Below, piece by piece: positions 1 to 13,812 of a stretch of 64,000 bases of DNA. The DNA lies in NCBI RefSeq assembly GCF_024679095.1, contig NC_066512.1, positions 8,224,151 to 8,288,150 of the forward strand, given 5' to 3'. Each line of letters opens with the position of its first letter. Within the stretch, counting starts at the first letter, position 1. A model generated the notes under the pieces. It worked only from the letters and a program-made list of their open reading frames with translations, did not search any database and was not told where the DNA came from. The position numbers and the translations under genes were made by a program. Source of the stretch: Eriocheir sinensis (lineage: Eukaryota > Arthropoda > Malacostraca > Decapoda > Varunidae).

Positions 1-2395
<2,395 letters not shown>

Positions 2396-2399
<4 letters not shown>

Positions 2400-2793
2400 C
2401 ATAGATTTACATAGAAAATCAGACCACACAGACCCCATGGTCCAGACTAGGTGGTCTGTCCTTAAACCTAAGTGAGTTTACATTAATCAGATGGCTCCAA
2501 AACGTTGCTTTTCTACTCTGGTTAATATTAAGTTCAAGGAAGTGACGGTCGAGCTTGTTTTTAAAGGAGTCAATCGTGTTACACTGGACCACTGATGGTG
2601 GGAGCTTATTCCATTCTCGCACTACAACGTTGGTGAAGAAAAATTTGGTGCAGTCTGAATTTACTTGTCTACATTTGAGTTTTGTGCCATTGTTCCTCGT
2701 TCGCAAAGTGTCATCGATCATAAACAATTTTGTTCTGTCTACATTCGTGAAACCATTAAGTATTTTAAAACATTCGATCAGTTTTCCTCGGAG

Positions 2794-2800
<7 letters not shown>
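2396..2800 (-). pseudogene. CR1-like LINE, 3' end fragment (C-terminus of reverse transcriptase ORF plus tail)
   Basis: On the minus strand the frame from about 2800 to 2419 encodes the C-terminal extension typical of CR1/L2-group reverse transcriptases: a KLIECFKILNGF block, charged RTRNNG, then FFTNVVVREWNKLP and a terminal SFKNKLDRHF. The catalytic domain is absent, so this is a 5'-truncated insertion. After the stop, the tail carries two copies of a TCTATGTAAA-type short direct repeat, as CR1-like elements have at their 3' ends, before running into (AG)n. It is a different subfamily from the copies at 9503-11300 and 12005-12948. Confidence 0.8.
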
Positions 2801-2965
<165 letters not shown>

Positions 2966-3320
2966 CCTATTCTTCTATATCTTACTCTACTTTTTTTTTT
3001 AAGCTCGCTTTCTCCTTCCTTTGTCTTCCCCCATTCAATTATTATGTTTCCAGTTGTTTTTTCATCACATTTTCATGTTTTGTTTGACTGCCTCCAGCAC
3101 TGATTTTTCCTCCCGAGCTGAGCTGAACAGAATGTATTGAAAATAACGAGACCGAACCATTCTGTGTTGACAGTCCGATATAACAAAATAAAAGTCACAA
3201 ACAACAGAGGACATCATTGGACCGTAAAAGTAGTAAAAAAATTAATGTATCAAATACCTTTACAATACAAAAGGGTTATATCACGCTTATGACTCAAAAC
3301 TGAAAATTACTTGTCCTACG

Positions 3321-3359
<39 letters not shown>

Positions 3360-4310
3360 GCTACTATTTCTACTACTACTAGTACTATTGCTACTAGTAT
3401 AATTAATCAATGTGATCATATTAATAGGAATACAGGTAATTATAATAATAGTAATAATTATATGAATAATATAATCATACGAAATTGCAACTTACAGAAG
3501 GAATTTTTTTTAGAAGGATAGTATGCAAAAGAAGGCAAATGGGGAAAGGAAGAATATGAAAAAGGAAAGAAATACAATCTACACATTTTATGATGGAAAT
3601 AGATGGAAAAGATTAATATAACTTGAAGACGTAACGAAGAGAGAGAGAGAGAGAGAGAGAGCGGTGTAGATGGATAAAGGAGATAACGTAACAAGGCAGC
3701 ACTAACAAGACAAATGGACCATCAGTGGCGCCTAGCATTGTTGCGCCACTTACGGACAATTACCGGCACGCCAGCCTGATCTGACCTGCCTTACACACTC
3801 CTGAAACATGCCACGCACACACGTCTCCCATCGCCCATCTCTTTCATTACATGTTACTCCACATTTGAGAGACACATGCATGCACCACTTGTCATCTTTC
3901 AATCCCACACCACCACTCATTCTGCATGCCCCTTTCATTACGCCACTGCTACCCACACTCCACCCTTTTCTTTGTCCATCTCTACTCCACCTATCTCTCC
4001 ATCCTCGCCCCATATATCTTATAATAATGGCATCCCTCTGCACATTCCCTAACCTGCGTCACGATTATTTTTGTTCCACACCTCCTCCCTACACATACTT
4101 ACCACTACAAATCTTACTTGACTTTCATTCTTCCCACACTCTTCGAACAGACAAGTACTATACCAAATGACATCAATATACTTGACAAAAATACGTTGCA
4201 ATAATAAGCACACAACTTGAGGCATAAAGAAACACGCCTCCAGAAAGACTGCACCATTTACATACCTTGAGGTATGCACCATTAATCACTCCATCGCAAT
4301 AACAACCATT
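2966..4310. other. no recognisable gene; AT- and CT-rich unique sequence with short microsatellites
   Basis: I see a (CTA)n tract at about 3321-3395, a (GA)n run at about 3641-3662 and otherwise anonymous sequence. The reading frames in 3750-4280 are short and show no domain that I recognise. Confidence 0.6.
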
Positions 4311-4319
4311 ATATTATTA

Positions 4320-4365
<46 letters not shown>
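4311..4365. repeat. (ATT)n microsatellite
   Basis: Imperfect at the start, then pure ATT/TTA trinucleotides. A second short ATT tract lies beyond the SINE at about 4762-4782, so the SINE appears to sit inside an ATT array. Confidence 0.95.
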
Positions 4366-4366
<1 letters not shown>

Positions 4367-4372
4367 TGTCGT

Positions 4373-4757
4373 TTTTTTTTTTTTTTTTTTTTTTTTTACG
4401 TTGTTTGCCTATTGCGCCGGTAGGCATCTTCCCGGTGGGTCCTGATGGTCGGCCCAAGGCTTCTTCCAGGTGGGGCCTGATGGTCGGCCCAGCCCGTTCT
4501 GGCGCAGGCGAGTGTTTATAGTGGCGCCATCTTGCATTGGCTCATGCTGCCCCCCGGAACTCGTTCTTGATTCGCTTGGACGGCTTCCTCTAGAGTCCGG
4601 GTTGATGGGTGGTCTTCAGGGCAGCATGTGGGTAGTTTTAAGCCACTCGGCGGTGACTGAAAAATCCGAGTGGTAGCGTGGGGATTCGAACCCGCGTCGT
4701 CCATCACGCGGTGAATGTGGGCCCAGTACGCTACCACCTACGCCACCGCCTACCCAA
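4373..4757 (-). mobile_element. SINE-1 copy, essentially complete tRNA-derived SINE with poly(A)
   Basis: On the minus strand the element begins with a tRNA-like head: an A box (TGGCGTAGGTGGTAGCG type, plus positions about 4729-4746) and a perfect B box GGTTCGAATCC (plus 4682-4692). These form an internal RNA polymerase III promoter. The SINE-1 body follows. The element ends with CCTACCGGCGCAATAGGC-like sequence and a poly(A), seen on the plus strand as T24 at 4373-4396. ATT repeats on both sides, with a shared TTATCATTATTATT stretch, look like a target-site duplication, but repeat context makes this ambiguous. The body contains an internal near-duplicate of a CCTGATGGTCGGCCC segment (about 4440-4455 and 4477-4491). 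Confidence 0.88.
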
Positions 4758-6429
4758 TCTGTTATCATTATTATTATTATTAGTAGTAGTAGTATAGTAG
4801 TATCATTCTTAATAATACTAATACTAAATATAATAATTATACCATTAATAATGACAATGACACTAATAATGATAAAATTAATAGTAACCCCCACAGCCAC
4901 AACGATAATTTTTTTTTTTTTGTTGTTGTTTAGCGAGCTTTATCACAAGCACCATCACCACCAATATTTTAAACCATCGCCTCTACCACCACCACCACCG
5001 CCATCATCATCCCCACCACCACCCCCTCCTGACACCACCGACCGACCCTCTTCCTACATCACATCACCGTGTCAACGCGCCCTTCTTCTGAGTAACAGTC
5101 GAGCCCTTTTTGAATTTGCCATTTCAGTATTTTTACAGGAGAGCGTGTCATAAATTCCCGGGATGTCCTGTGTTAATTTCTTTAATCAAAATGCGCCCAC
5201 CGAGCCTGATGAGGTAGGACTTTTGTTATAATTTTATGTAGAAGAGAATGACACTGATGATAAGAATGATGATTATGATGATGGCTGAGGATGATGGATG
5301 AATAATCCGATGTCTCTCTTAATTGTAGCTCGAACAGCGATGGCAATTATGGCAATGGCATTTGACGTAGACTATGTAATTACAATACTTAAAGGTGGTG
5401 GGCCGTTACGTGACACCTGTGACGTTGGTATAGGACCATTATGGTAAGGCGGTGTCCTGGAGGATCCAGGTTTAAGTCCTGCCAACATAAGAGAAAAGGG
5501 ATCAATGCAAACATAAGCAAAGGGAAGGAATAACATTGGAAAGGAAAAAAAAGGCAAAAAGCGAAAGAACTAGCGGGCAAAACCAAGATACGAATGAACA
5601 AACACAATAAAAATAAGAGAAAGCCAACGTAATTAATGTAAGGAAAATAATAAAGGTTTGGGGGGTGTAGCAAGAGGGAAGAAATGCAGAATGGAGGATA
5701 GAACATCCAGCAGTGACGCAGCGATCAGACACACTCCGGGTGGAGCCAAGGTAAGGTAAGTGTTGTAGGGAATGGGACAAAAACAATGAGAGTAGTAAGT
5801 CACTCGTTATTACATTATCAGAAAAAGTAAAGCAAAAGTAAAACATTACGTAAATAATAAAATAATGATAGCAAAAAAAGTAAAACAAGACGACACAAAG
5901 TGAATAAAAGAGATAAAGACGAAAGATAAATAGTAAATGCGCTAACTATCAACAATATAATTATACAAGTATCTTACTTAATAAATAAATATATGATCAA
6001 TTTAAAAAATAAAAGCAAATACTCAACGAATAAACAATAAATAATATCAAATAAAGATAAAAAAAAATAGGTAACTGAAACCTATTTCAGAAAGATAAAT
6101 TAATGTTTCCAGAACACCAAACAAATAATTTAGTTTCAACAGTAACGCAACACACACACGGCACGTAACAGTACACAGGAACACACACACAACGTTCATC
6201 ACCTGGCCGGCGATAATTACAGGCATGGGGAGGGTGGACGAACGAGGGGAGAGTGAAGGGAGGAGGGGAAGGTGAAGGAAGGAGGAGGTGTAGGGAGGAC
6301 GGAATGGAAGGAGGAGAGGGAGAGAGGAAAAAGAGGGAAATGGGAACTTTACATCTTCAGTAACTGGCAGTTTGTCTGTGGGTGGTAACAACACTTTCCT
6401 TAACAAGCAACAACCAGCCAGCCCATTAG
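4758..6429. other. no recognisable gene; AT-rich sequence with short simple repeats
   Basis: ATT/AGT-rich sequence to about 4800 is followed by a poly(T) and a CCA/CAC-rich patch at about 4970-5040, then A-rich sequence with scattered frames that lack recognisable domains. Only the B-box-like patch annotated at 5396-5490 stands out. Confidence 0.55.
5396..5490 (+). other. possible tRNA/SINE-head relic
   Basis: A B-box-like element, GGTTTAAGTCC near 5468-5478, is flanked by short complementary CAGG/CCTG arms like a T-stem. No clear A box at the usual spacing and no tRNA acceptor stem could be traced, so this is at most a decayed tRNA-derived sequence. Confidence 0.25.
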
Positions 6430-6452
6430 TGTGTGTGTGTGTGTGTGTGTTT
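6430..6452. repeat. (TG)n microsatellite
   Basis: A short TG run on one side of the SINE at 6470-6745; another TG run begins at about 6745 on the other side. Confidence 0.9.
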
Positions 6453-6469
6453 AGGTGCTGCATATGGCG

Positions 6470-6745
6470 AAGGTAGGCGCCGTTAGCGGAGCAGGCGAAT
6501 TTAGTTTATAGTGATTGCCGTAATGTATACTTCTTGTTTGGTTCATGCTGCCTCTCGGTGCTCCACTTGTACAAAGTCGCTGAAGTTTGGGTTGATTTAA
6601 GACCTGGGCAGCATGTGGGTAGTCTTACGCCACTCAGCGTAGGTTGAAACTAATCAGCGTGAATTATAATTCACGTTGATTAGTTTCAACCTACGCTGAG
6701 TGGCGTGGGTGAGCCCGCACGCTGACCACTATACCACAGCTTGTA
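6470..6745 (-). mobile_element. SINE-1 copy rearranged by an inverted duplication
   Basis: The minus strand has a tRNA-like A box (TGGTATAGTGGTCAGCG, plus positions about 6719-6736) and the SINE-1 body (CTGCCCAGGTC, CACATGCTG, terminal GGCGCC segment). The B-box section expected between them is replaced by an 80-bp near-perfect palindrome at 6627-6706. TG microsatellites lie on both sides. No poly(A) is obvious. Confidence 0.8.
6627..6706. repeat. 80-bp palindrome with no spacer, inside a SINE
   Basis: The left arm 6627-6666 and right arm 6667-6706 are reverse complements over 40 bases with a single mismatch and no loop. The centre is GAATTATAATTC. The arms consist of SINE body sequence (CGCCACTCAGCG), so the structure arose by inverted duplication within the SINE. 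Confidence 0.95.
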
Positions 6746-6746
6746 T

Positions 6747-6786
6747 GTGTGTGTGTGTGTATGGGTGTGTGTGTGTGTGTGTGTGT
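6747..6786. repeat. (TG)n microsatellite
   Basis: A TG tract with an internal TATGGGTG interruption, right after the SINE head. Confidence 0.92.
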
Positions 6787-7119
6787 CATTCCGTCTGGTA
6801 ATTACCTTTTATCATCGTGATCTAAGCTGTTGTCCTTGCTAACGGCGTGGAGCAAGATTCATAACGCAATTTTGCATGAGTAGTTAGGAAGACACCTAAC
6901 GAACGGGCGTGAGCTACTCCCGGTGAGGATATATGGGAAGCGAGGAGGGTGCTGAAGCCCTTCAAAGACCCTTCCCATGTCCTCACTAACCGTTTCCCTT
7001 TTGTCTCATCAACACCAGAGAGCAGTTCAGCATGCTCTCAAAAGACAGTTCCTCTCTCTTTCTACACCACACTACATTCACACAACACACACACCTTTTC
7101 CCAAAATTTAAGATTCAAA

Positions 7120-8480
7120 ATGGCTAACGAAAACACCGCCTCGGAGTCCCCGCCTGGGGGGGGGGGGGATCATAAATTCCCCCAGGAGGACTCCCCTTCT
7201 GGCTGCCGACTTGAGAGGTGTCCTGATAACTCCTCGAACCTCCTCCTTGTCAATTTCTGCAACATTCGCGGTCTTCGTTCTAATTTTCATTCTGTGGATC
7301 ACCATCTCTCCTTCTCTAAGCCTCATCTTCTCTTCCTCACCGAAACACAGGTTTCTGAGGCTACTGACAGCAACCTCTACTCTGTTCCCTCCTACTATCT
7401 CTATCTTAAATTTCAATCTAAAGCTGGATGTTGCTACTACGTGCGCAACGACATCACTTGCTCTCGTGCCCACGACCTTGACTCTTCTGAATTTTCCACC
7501 ATCTGGCTAAGACTTCATTGTCATTCTATTACTAAATACATCTGTGCTGTTAATCTCTCGCCTGACTCTACTAACTATGTAAAATTCTTTGACTATTTGA
7601 ACTCTAAAGTGGAGCACATCTTGACTCATTCTCCCTTTGCTGAAATCTCCATCTTGGGAGATTTCAATGTTCACCACCAGCTTTGGCTTTCATTCTCTTT
7701 CACTGACCAGCCTGGTGAACAAGCCTACAACTTTGCTCTCCTCAACGACCTAGAGCAGTTGGTTCAGCACCCTACTAGTATTCCCGACCGTCTTGGAGAC
7801 AGACCCAACATTCTAGACCTCTTCCTTACCTCTAATCCTTCTGCTTACTCTGTCAAACTGTTATCTCCGCTGGGCTCCTCCGATCATAACCTTATTTCTG
7901 TATCCTGTCCTATCGCTCCTGTACATCCTCTGGACCCACCGAAGAGGTGATGCTTCTGGCATTTTGCTTCAGCTCGGTGGGACGACCTGAGGATGTACAT
8001 TTTCGATTTCCCGTGGAATGATTACTGCTTCCAGGAGAGAGACCCTTCTGTGTGTGCTCAGCGCATCACAGAGGTGATTGTCTATGGAATGGAGGCATAC
8101 ATTCCACGTACTTTCTCTACTCCTCATGCTAAAAAGCCTTGTTTTAATCATGCTTGTTCTCGTGCTTTTAAATATAGAGAAACAGCTCACAAAAGGTTCC
8201 AGAGCCTTCGAACTCCCGCTAACTTTGATCTTTTCATTTCAGCCCGGAATCGTGCCAAATCTAATCTCCGACTTACCAAAACTTCTTTCAGTAATAGAAA
8301 ATGTCAACACCTTGCTTCTTCTAATTCTTCCCGTGACCTTTCCCTCCTCTCCTTAACCCTGACATCAGCACTGCCGTCTCATCTATCTCTAAAGCTGAAC
8401 TCTTCGCTCAAACTTTCTGTAAGAACTCCACCCTGGGCGATTCTGGGCATATTCCTCCTACCCATCCCCCCTCTGACTCC
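7120..8480 (+). pseudogene. LINE-A copy 2 endonuclease (APE-like) region, inactivated
   Basis: The likely start is the ATG at 7120, the position shared with copy 1; the upstream in-frame ATG at 6949 lies in the leader. A run of 13 G follows at about 7156-7168. The APE-like endonuclease domain runs to about 7920 with GDFNVHH at 7657-7677 and SSDHN near 7880. A TGA at 7948 stops the frame where copy 1 reads an arginine codon. The same frame resumes downstream. Near 8336 about 44 bases present in copy 3 are missing, which shifts the frame before the reverse transcriptase. The protein would nick DNA for target-primed insertion; this copy cannot make it whole. Confidence 0.85.
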
Positions 8481-8483
8481 TTT

Positions 8484-9502
8484 ATGCCTGTTATTAAGAT
8501 TCTTCCAAGTGATGTTTTCTATGCCCTCTCTGGCCTCAACTCTCAGAAGGCTTATGGACCTGATGGAGTGCCTCCTATTGTCCTTAAAAACTGTGCTTCT
8601 GTGCTGACACCCTGCCTGGTCAAACTCTTTCGTCTCTGCCTATCAACATCTATCTTTCCTTCCTGCTGGAAGTATGCCTTTGTACAGCCTGTGCCTAAGA
8701 AGGGTGACCGTTCCAATACCTCAAAATACCGCCCTACAGCTTTACTTTCCTGTCTATCTAAAGCTTTTGAATCAATCCTTAACCGGAAGATTCAAAAGCA
8801 CCTTTCCACTTCTAACCTTCTATCTGATCGCCAGTATGGATTCCGCAAGGGGCGTTCTACTGGCGATCTTCTTGCTCTCTTAAGTGACTCTTGGTCATCC
8901 TCTCTTAGCCGTTTCGGTGAAACTTTCTCTGTTGCGCTAGACATATCGAAAGCCTCCTATAGAGTCTGGCACCAGTCTTTGCTTTCTAAACTGCCCTCTT
9001 TCGGATTCTATCCCTCTCTCTGTTCCTTTATCTCCAGTTTCCTTTCCGGCCGTTCTATCTCTGCGGTGGTAGACGGTCACTGCTCTACCCCTAAACCTAT
9101 CAACAGTGGCGTTCCACAGGGCTCTGTCCTATCACCCACTCTCTTCCTGTTATTCATCAATGATCTTCTTTCTATAACAAACTGTCCTGTCCACTCATAC
9201 GCCGACGACTCCACTCCGCATTATTCAACTTCTTTCAATAGACGACCCTCTCAACAGGAAGTACAGGACTCTAGACTGGAGGCTGCAGAACGCTTAACCT
9301 CAGACCTTGCTATCATTTCCGATTGGGGCAGAAGGAACCTTGTGTCCTTCAATGCCTCAAAAACTCAATTTCTCCACCTATCAACTCGACACAATCTTCC
9401 AAACACCTATCCCCTATTCTTCGACAACACTCAGCTGTCACCGTCTTCAACACTAAACATCCTCGGTCTATCCTTAACTCAAAATCTCAACTGGAAACTT
9501 AA
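8484..9502 (+). pseudogene. LINE-A copy 2 reverse transcriptase, interrupted
   Basis: The frame holds the LINE reverse transcriptase domain in order: KAYGPDGVPP, the PVPKKGD segment, YGFRKGRSTGDLL, motif A region with VALDIS, SGVPQGSVLSP (motif B) and the catalytic SYADDST at about 9195-9212. Two residues after motif A that read FD in copy 3 are changed to SY here, which suggests loss of constraint. At 9502 the frame runs into a reversed CR1-like insertion, and its C-terminal continuation is at 11303-11818. Confidence 0.88.
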
Positions 9503-11300
9503 GAACATAAGAACATAGGAGTCTGCAAGAGGCCGGTAGGCCTGTACGAGGCAGCTCCTCTGAACCTAAGCTCCCGTGTAGCTCCCGTGTATCCAACCCC
9601 ACCTAATATCGCTGTCCATAAATTTATCCAATCTATTTTTTAATGTTACAATTGTATTGGCACTCACCACATGACTGCTAAGCCTATTGCACTCATCCAC
9701 CACCCTGTTTGTAAACCAATTTTTGCCTATGTCCCTGTTGAATCTGAACTTATCCAGTTTAAACCCATTACTTCGTGTCCTATCCGGTTCTCTTACCAAC
9801 AAAACCTTATGAATGTCTCCCTTATCAAAGCCCTTCATCCATTTATAAACCTCGATCATGTCTCCATGCACCCTTCGCCTTTCTAGAGAATGCAAGTTTA
9901 ACTGTTTGAGTCTTTCCTCGTATGGCAGGTTTCACAACCCCTGAATCATCTTAGTCATCCTCCTCTGCACCGATTCTAACATTTTGATATCCATTCTATA
10001 GTAAGGTGACCAGAACTGAACCGCATAGTCAAGATGAGGTCTAACTAATGCTAAATATAGTCTGAGGAAGACTTCGGGGCTTCTGTTGGTTACGCTCCTT
10101 GAAATAAATCCCAGTACCCTATTTGCTCGATTTCTAGCTTGAATGCATTGTGCCCTTGGACGGAGATCAGAGCTCACTAAGACCCCTAAATCCCTCTCGC
10201 ACCCAGACCTGCTTATGAGAGTGTCATTTAAGCAATAGTTATGTGAGGGGTTGTTCCTACCTACACTCAGAATACTGCACTTCCCTACATTGATCTCCAT
10301 CTGCCATTTATCCGCCCAGTCAAACAATCTGTTTAGTTCACCCTGGAGAATACTAAGGTCCTGATCCGACTCCATTACTCTACCTATCTTGGTATCATCT
10401 GCAAACTTACTGACATCACTACTAATTCCTGTATCTAAGTCATTGATATAAATAATAAACAAAAGTGGACCCAACACCGAACCTTGTGGGACCCCACTCG
10501 TAACACATCCCCAGTCAGATCTTTTACCATTGATTTGCACTCTTTGCTTCCTATTGCTAAGCCACGCCTTGACCCGGTTCAAAACTTTACCCTCTACTCC
10601 GTGAGCCTGTAATTTAAGCAACAGTCGTTGGTGAGGAACTTTGTCAAACGCTTTACTAAAATCAAGATAGATTACATCATAATTTCCATCTCTGTCTACC
10701 GCCTCAAATCTTTATTGTAGAAGGACAAGCGATTGGTGAGGCATGACCTACCTTTCGTGAACCCATGCTGCGAGTCGTGAATTAAGCTATGTTTTTCTAG
10801 ATGCTCCCGAATGTTCGTGGCTATTATGGACTCCATCATCTCGCCTATAACCGATGTTAAGCTAATTCGGCGATAGTTTGAAGCAACTGACCTGTCCCCC
10901 TTTTAGAAAATCGGCGTCACATTAGCTACTTTCCATAGGTTCGGCACATAGCCAGTATTTACCGACATCTTAAAGATGTCGGTTAGTGGGTCACTGAGCA
11001 CACCACCAAATTCCTTTAATACCCTCGGAAATATCCCGTCAGGACCTGGCGACTTGTTCTTCTTAACCTTATCTATCTCATCCTGAACTACTTGCCTGGT
11101 AATGATTATATCCCTCAATTTATCGCCATCCCCGCCCTCGTACACCTGAACCCTTTCCGGTACAGTCGTTCGATCCTCCTGTGTGAATACTGAAAGGAAG
11201 TAGTCGTTTAACAATGTGCTCATATTTTCGTAATTTTCTACTAGCTCCCCTGTGTTTGTTTTCAACGGTCCAATTTTCTCCCGTGTTTTTGTTCTATACA
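9503..11300 (-). mobile_element. CR1-like LINE, 5'-truncated, nested in LINE-A copy 2 in reverse orientation
   Basis: On the minus strand this 1.8-kb insertion carries most of a CR1/L2-group reverse transcriptase and ends at 9503 with direct repeats of an 8-mer (TATGTTCT), the 3' signature of CR1-like elements. LINE-A sequence is continuous on either side (AACTGGAAACTT before, CATATC-like after) by comparison with 35151 and 53353. No clear target duplication is visible. The same 3' end occurs at 55968 and, as the octamer only, near 23091. Confidence 0.88.
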
Positions 11301-11304
11301 TCAT
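9566..11304 (-). pseudogene. CR1-like reverse transcriptase pseudogene
   Basis: Read from 11304 down: KSPGPDG and the VTPIF segment, a stop near 10903, then YLDFSKAFDKV (motif A, before 10625), GVPQGSVLGPLLF (motif B) and SKFADDTK with catalytic FADD at 10394-10405. The thumb ERDLGVLVS segment and a C-terminal VQRRMTKMI block follow. The C-terminal extension (YKWMKGF, RFNRDIGKNWF, RLDKFMD) continues to about 9566 in a shifted frame. The endonuclease is missing by 5' truncation. At least one nonsense codon and two frame changes show it is dead. Confidence 0.85.
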
Positions 11305-11818
11305 ATCTCCTCTCTCGCTAAATCAGCTTCCTCGAGGTTGGGCGTTCTGTATCGTCTCCGCCAGTTCTTCTCCCCCGCGCAGTTGCTATCCTCGTATGAA
11401 GTATGCATCTCACGTGTGGAGAGGCTCCACTCACACAGCTCTCCTGAACAGAGTGGAGTCTAAGGCTCTTCGTCTCATCAGCTCTCCTCGTCCTACTGAT
11501 AGTATTCTACCTCTTAAATTCCGCCGCGATGTTGCCTCTCTTTCTATCTTCTATCGATATTTCCACGCTGACTGTTCTTCTGAATTTGCTAACTGCATGC
11601 CTCACCCCCTCCCGCGGCCCCGCTGCACACGACTTTCTACTCATGCTCATCCCTATACTGTCCAAACCCCTTATGCGAAAGTTAACCAGCATCTTCACTC
11701 TTTCATCCCTCACGCTGGGAAACTCTGGAACAATCTTCCTTCATCTGTATTTCCTCCTGCCTACGACTTGAACTCTTTCAGAAGGAGGGTATCAGGACAC
11801 CTCTCCTCCCGAAATTGA
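11303..11818 (+). pseudogene. LINE-A copy 2, C-terminal part of the reverse transcriptase ORF
   Basis: This continues the frame broken at 9502: a LGVLYRLRQFFSP segment, YASHVWRGSTHTALL, RLISSP, ASLSIFYRYFHADCS and the terminal KLWNNLPSSVFPPAYDLNSF-type block ending in SSRN and a stop at 11818. This C-terminal extension is characteristic of the family and is repeated at 17429-18015, 35160-35692 and 53300-53920. Small indels around 11330-11400 disturb the frame. Confidence 0.85.
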
Positions 11819-11940
11819 CCTTTCTTTCGGCCACCTCTTTTAATTCTTTTTTGGGAGTAGCGAGTAGCCGGCTTTTTTTATTATTGTTTTCTTTTTTTGT
11901 GTGCCCTTGAGCTGTCATCTTTGTTGTAAAAAAAAAAATA

Positions 11941-12004
11941 TTTCCTCCTCCTCCCTCTCCTCCTCCTCCCCCTTCTCCTCCCCCTCTTCCTCTACCTCCT
12001 CCTA
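11941..12004. repeat. CCT/CTC-rich low-complexity spacer
   Basis: A pyrimidine-rich run of CTCCTC units between the LINE-A tail and the next CR1-like fragment. Confidence 0.85.
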
Positions 12005-12948
12005 AATTTGCTGACGACACCAAGGTTGGAGGGAAGGCCCCCACGACAGCCGACTGCGAAATTATTCAGGGACCTGGACGAGATCACTTAGTGGTCGGAA
12101 AAGTGGCAGATGTCTTGACACTACCAAATGTAAAGTAAGTCACATCGGGTCGAGAAACAGTAACTACACATACTACATGGGTTGCGAACCAATACAGGCA
12201 GTACAGAAGGAGATACCTCGGGGTCACTATCAGCAGTGACCTGAAACCAGCAAAACACCGCAAGTCCTTCTGCAAAGAAGCCAACACTATGCTCGGGTTC
12301 ATAGCGAGGAACTTCGAATATAAGACGCCGGGAGTTAAGTAATCCTAATAAAACTGGCTGGTAAGACCCCACCTGGATGACGCCGTGCAATTTTTGTCTC
12401 CTCATTACGAGAAAGACATTGAATTACTCGAGAGCACAGCGACGCGCTACGAAAATGATACCATCATTGAGAATGCAACCTTATGAAGAACGACTCAAAC
12501 GACTCAACCTCTTCACGTTGGAAAAAGAGGCGACTGCGGGGAGACATGAAGTATTCAAGTACATGAACAAATTCAGTAATGTTTATCACTCCAAATATCT
12601 TCACCCTACATACTAACACACGAACAAGAAACATCGGCAAAACAATTCAAGCCAAGCGATGATATCGGCAGGAGTTATTTTTCGAACAGAGTCGTCCGCC
12701 ACGGGAACAACCTTCCTGCTGGAGTGGTAAGTGCGGAAACAATCAACTCCTTTAAAAATCGCATTGAGCGTCACTTTGCTGCGTCAGGAGTGAACTAAAC
12801 GTACCCACGAGTACGTACATAAGTGATGTAATCCTTCCCGCAAGCCACTTCTATGACTGACGGATTGATTAAATCACTGAAAGCAGGAAGCCTTGCAATG
12901 AGCCAATATGCTTTTTGCTGCCTGCTCGTCCATGTTTCCATGTTTCAT
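12005..12948 (+). pseudogene. CR1-like LINE, 5'-truncated 3' third
   Basis: Translation in shifting frames gives KFADDTKVGGK (catalytic FADD, about 12008-12020), WSEKWQM, ERYLGVTISSDLKP, a NTMLGFIARN block and the C-terminal YFSNRVVRHGNNLP and INSFKNRIERHF segments, ending near 12798. The 3' end carries tandem CATGTTTC repeats (about 12928-12947), the CR1-like terminal octamer. Several frameshifts are present. It is related to, but not the same subfamily as, the minus-strand copy at 9503-11300. Confidence 0.82.
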
Positions 12949-13701
12949 CATCATCATCATGAAAATCCTCCTCCTCATTTTCCTACTCTTTTTTACACCT
13001 ATTCCTCCTGCTAATTTAACCACAGCTACTTCCGTCAACGGATTATCACCTCTTCGTCTTCCTTTTCTCTAAATTCTGCCTTCATCCACTTTTTCTTCAC
13101 CCTTCTTTTACGTTTACTCCTCTCCCACTTTCCCACGAAGTTCCATTACCCAGTAGCCTCGCTAGTTTTCCCTTTACAACGAGGGTGGCAGCCCTTACAG
13201 TGACCCAGATAATTGGACAGCAAAGAAAATAAATCATACCACTGTATGCAAAGTGCATCTGAATTAAATTTGAAGTAATTACAGAAAATACAGCCATCAA
13301 AGTCAAATGATCAGTGTCCAAATACAAATAGCAGCAAATATAACAATATAAGATGCAGGGAGTAATGTTTTCCTTGTTTGACTCCACAAGGCATTTTAAT
13401 TGCAATTCTGCTGACCAACTAAAGATAAAATATCGAATAAGTACTCGAGTGCAGCAAGCCGCAATATGAAGGACTCAAGCAATTCATCCTCTACGATACA
13501 AAAGAGACAATTACGAGGGAAAAAAAAGGAAGGATGTTGGGGAGAAGGAAGAATATAAGGTATGGAGACTGAACATCGTGAAAAATACGTGAATGGAGGG
13601 AGGTAAAAAGACTTAAAAGATGAAAACTGGCCGATAGGGAGAAAGTGAGGGAAAGAGGGAGGGAATGTAAAAGTGTGTAATACAGACAAAACAGTTCAGG
13701 C

Positions 13702-13705
<4 letters not shown>
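12949..13705. other. no recognisable gene
   Basis: A short CAT run is followed by anonymous AT- and purine-rich sequence. The reading frames on either strand show no motif that I recognise. Confidence 0.55.
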
Positions 13706-13753
<48 letters not shown>

Positions 13754-13759
13754 ACGTGC

Positions 13760-13809
<50 letters not shown>
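13706..13809. repeat. (TG)n then (GA)n microsatellites
   Basis: A TG run (about 13706-13751), a 12-base spacer, and a GA run to about 13809. Confidence 0.96.

Positions 13810-13812
<3 letters not shown>

Larger units (their letters stand above)
6882..11940 (+). mobile_element. LINE-A copy 2, near full length, split by a reversed CR1-like insertion (9503-11300)
   Basis: The copy starts with the shared 5' end (about 6882), runs through endonuclease and reverse transcriptase to 9502, resumes at about 11301 with the next LINE-A bases and ends with the shared 3' untranslated segment (TTTCGGCCAC, GTGTGCCCTTGAGCTG, TTTGTTGTAAAA) at about 11940. Without the insertion it is about 3.26 kb. The same 3' end occurs at about 18130, 19668, 35810 and 54048, which shows a multi-copy family. 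Confidence 0.9.

Noticed and set aside
7211..7510. 99-codon hydrophobic frame resembling a membrane protein, also at 827-1213 and in 32536-33117
   Set aside because: An alternative frame of the LINE-A endonuclease coding region.
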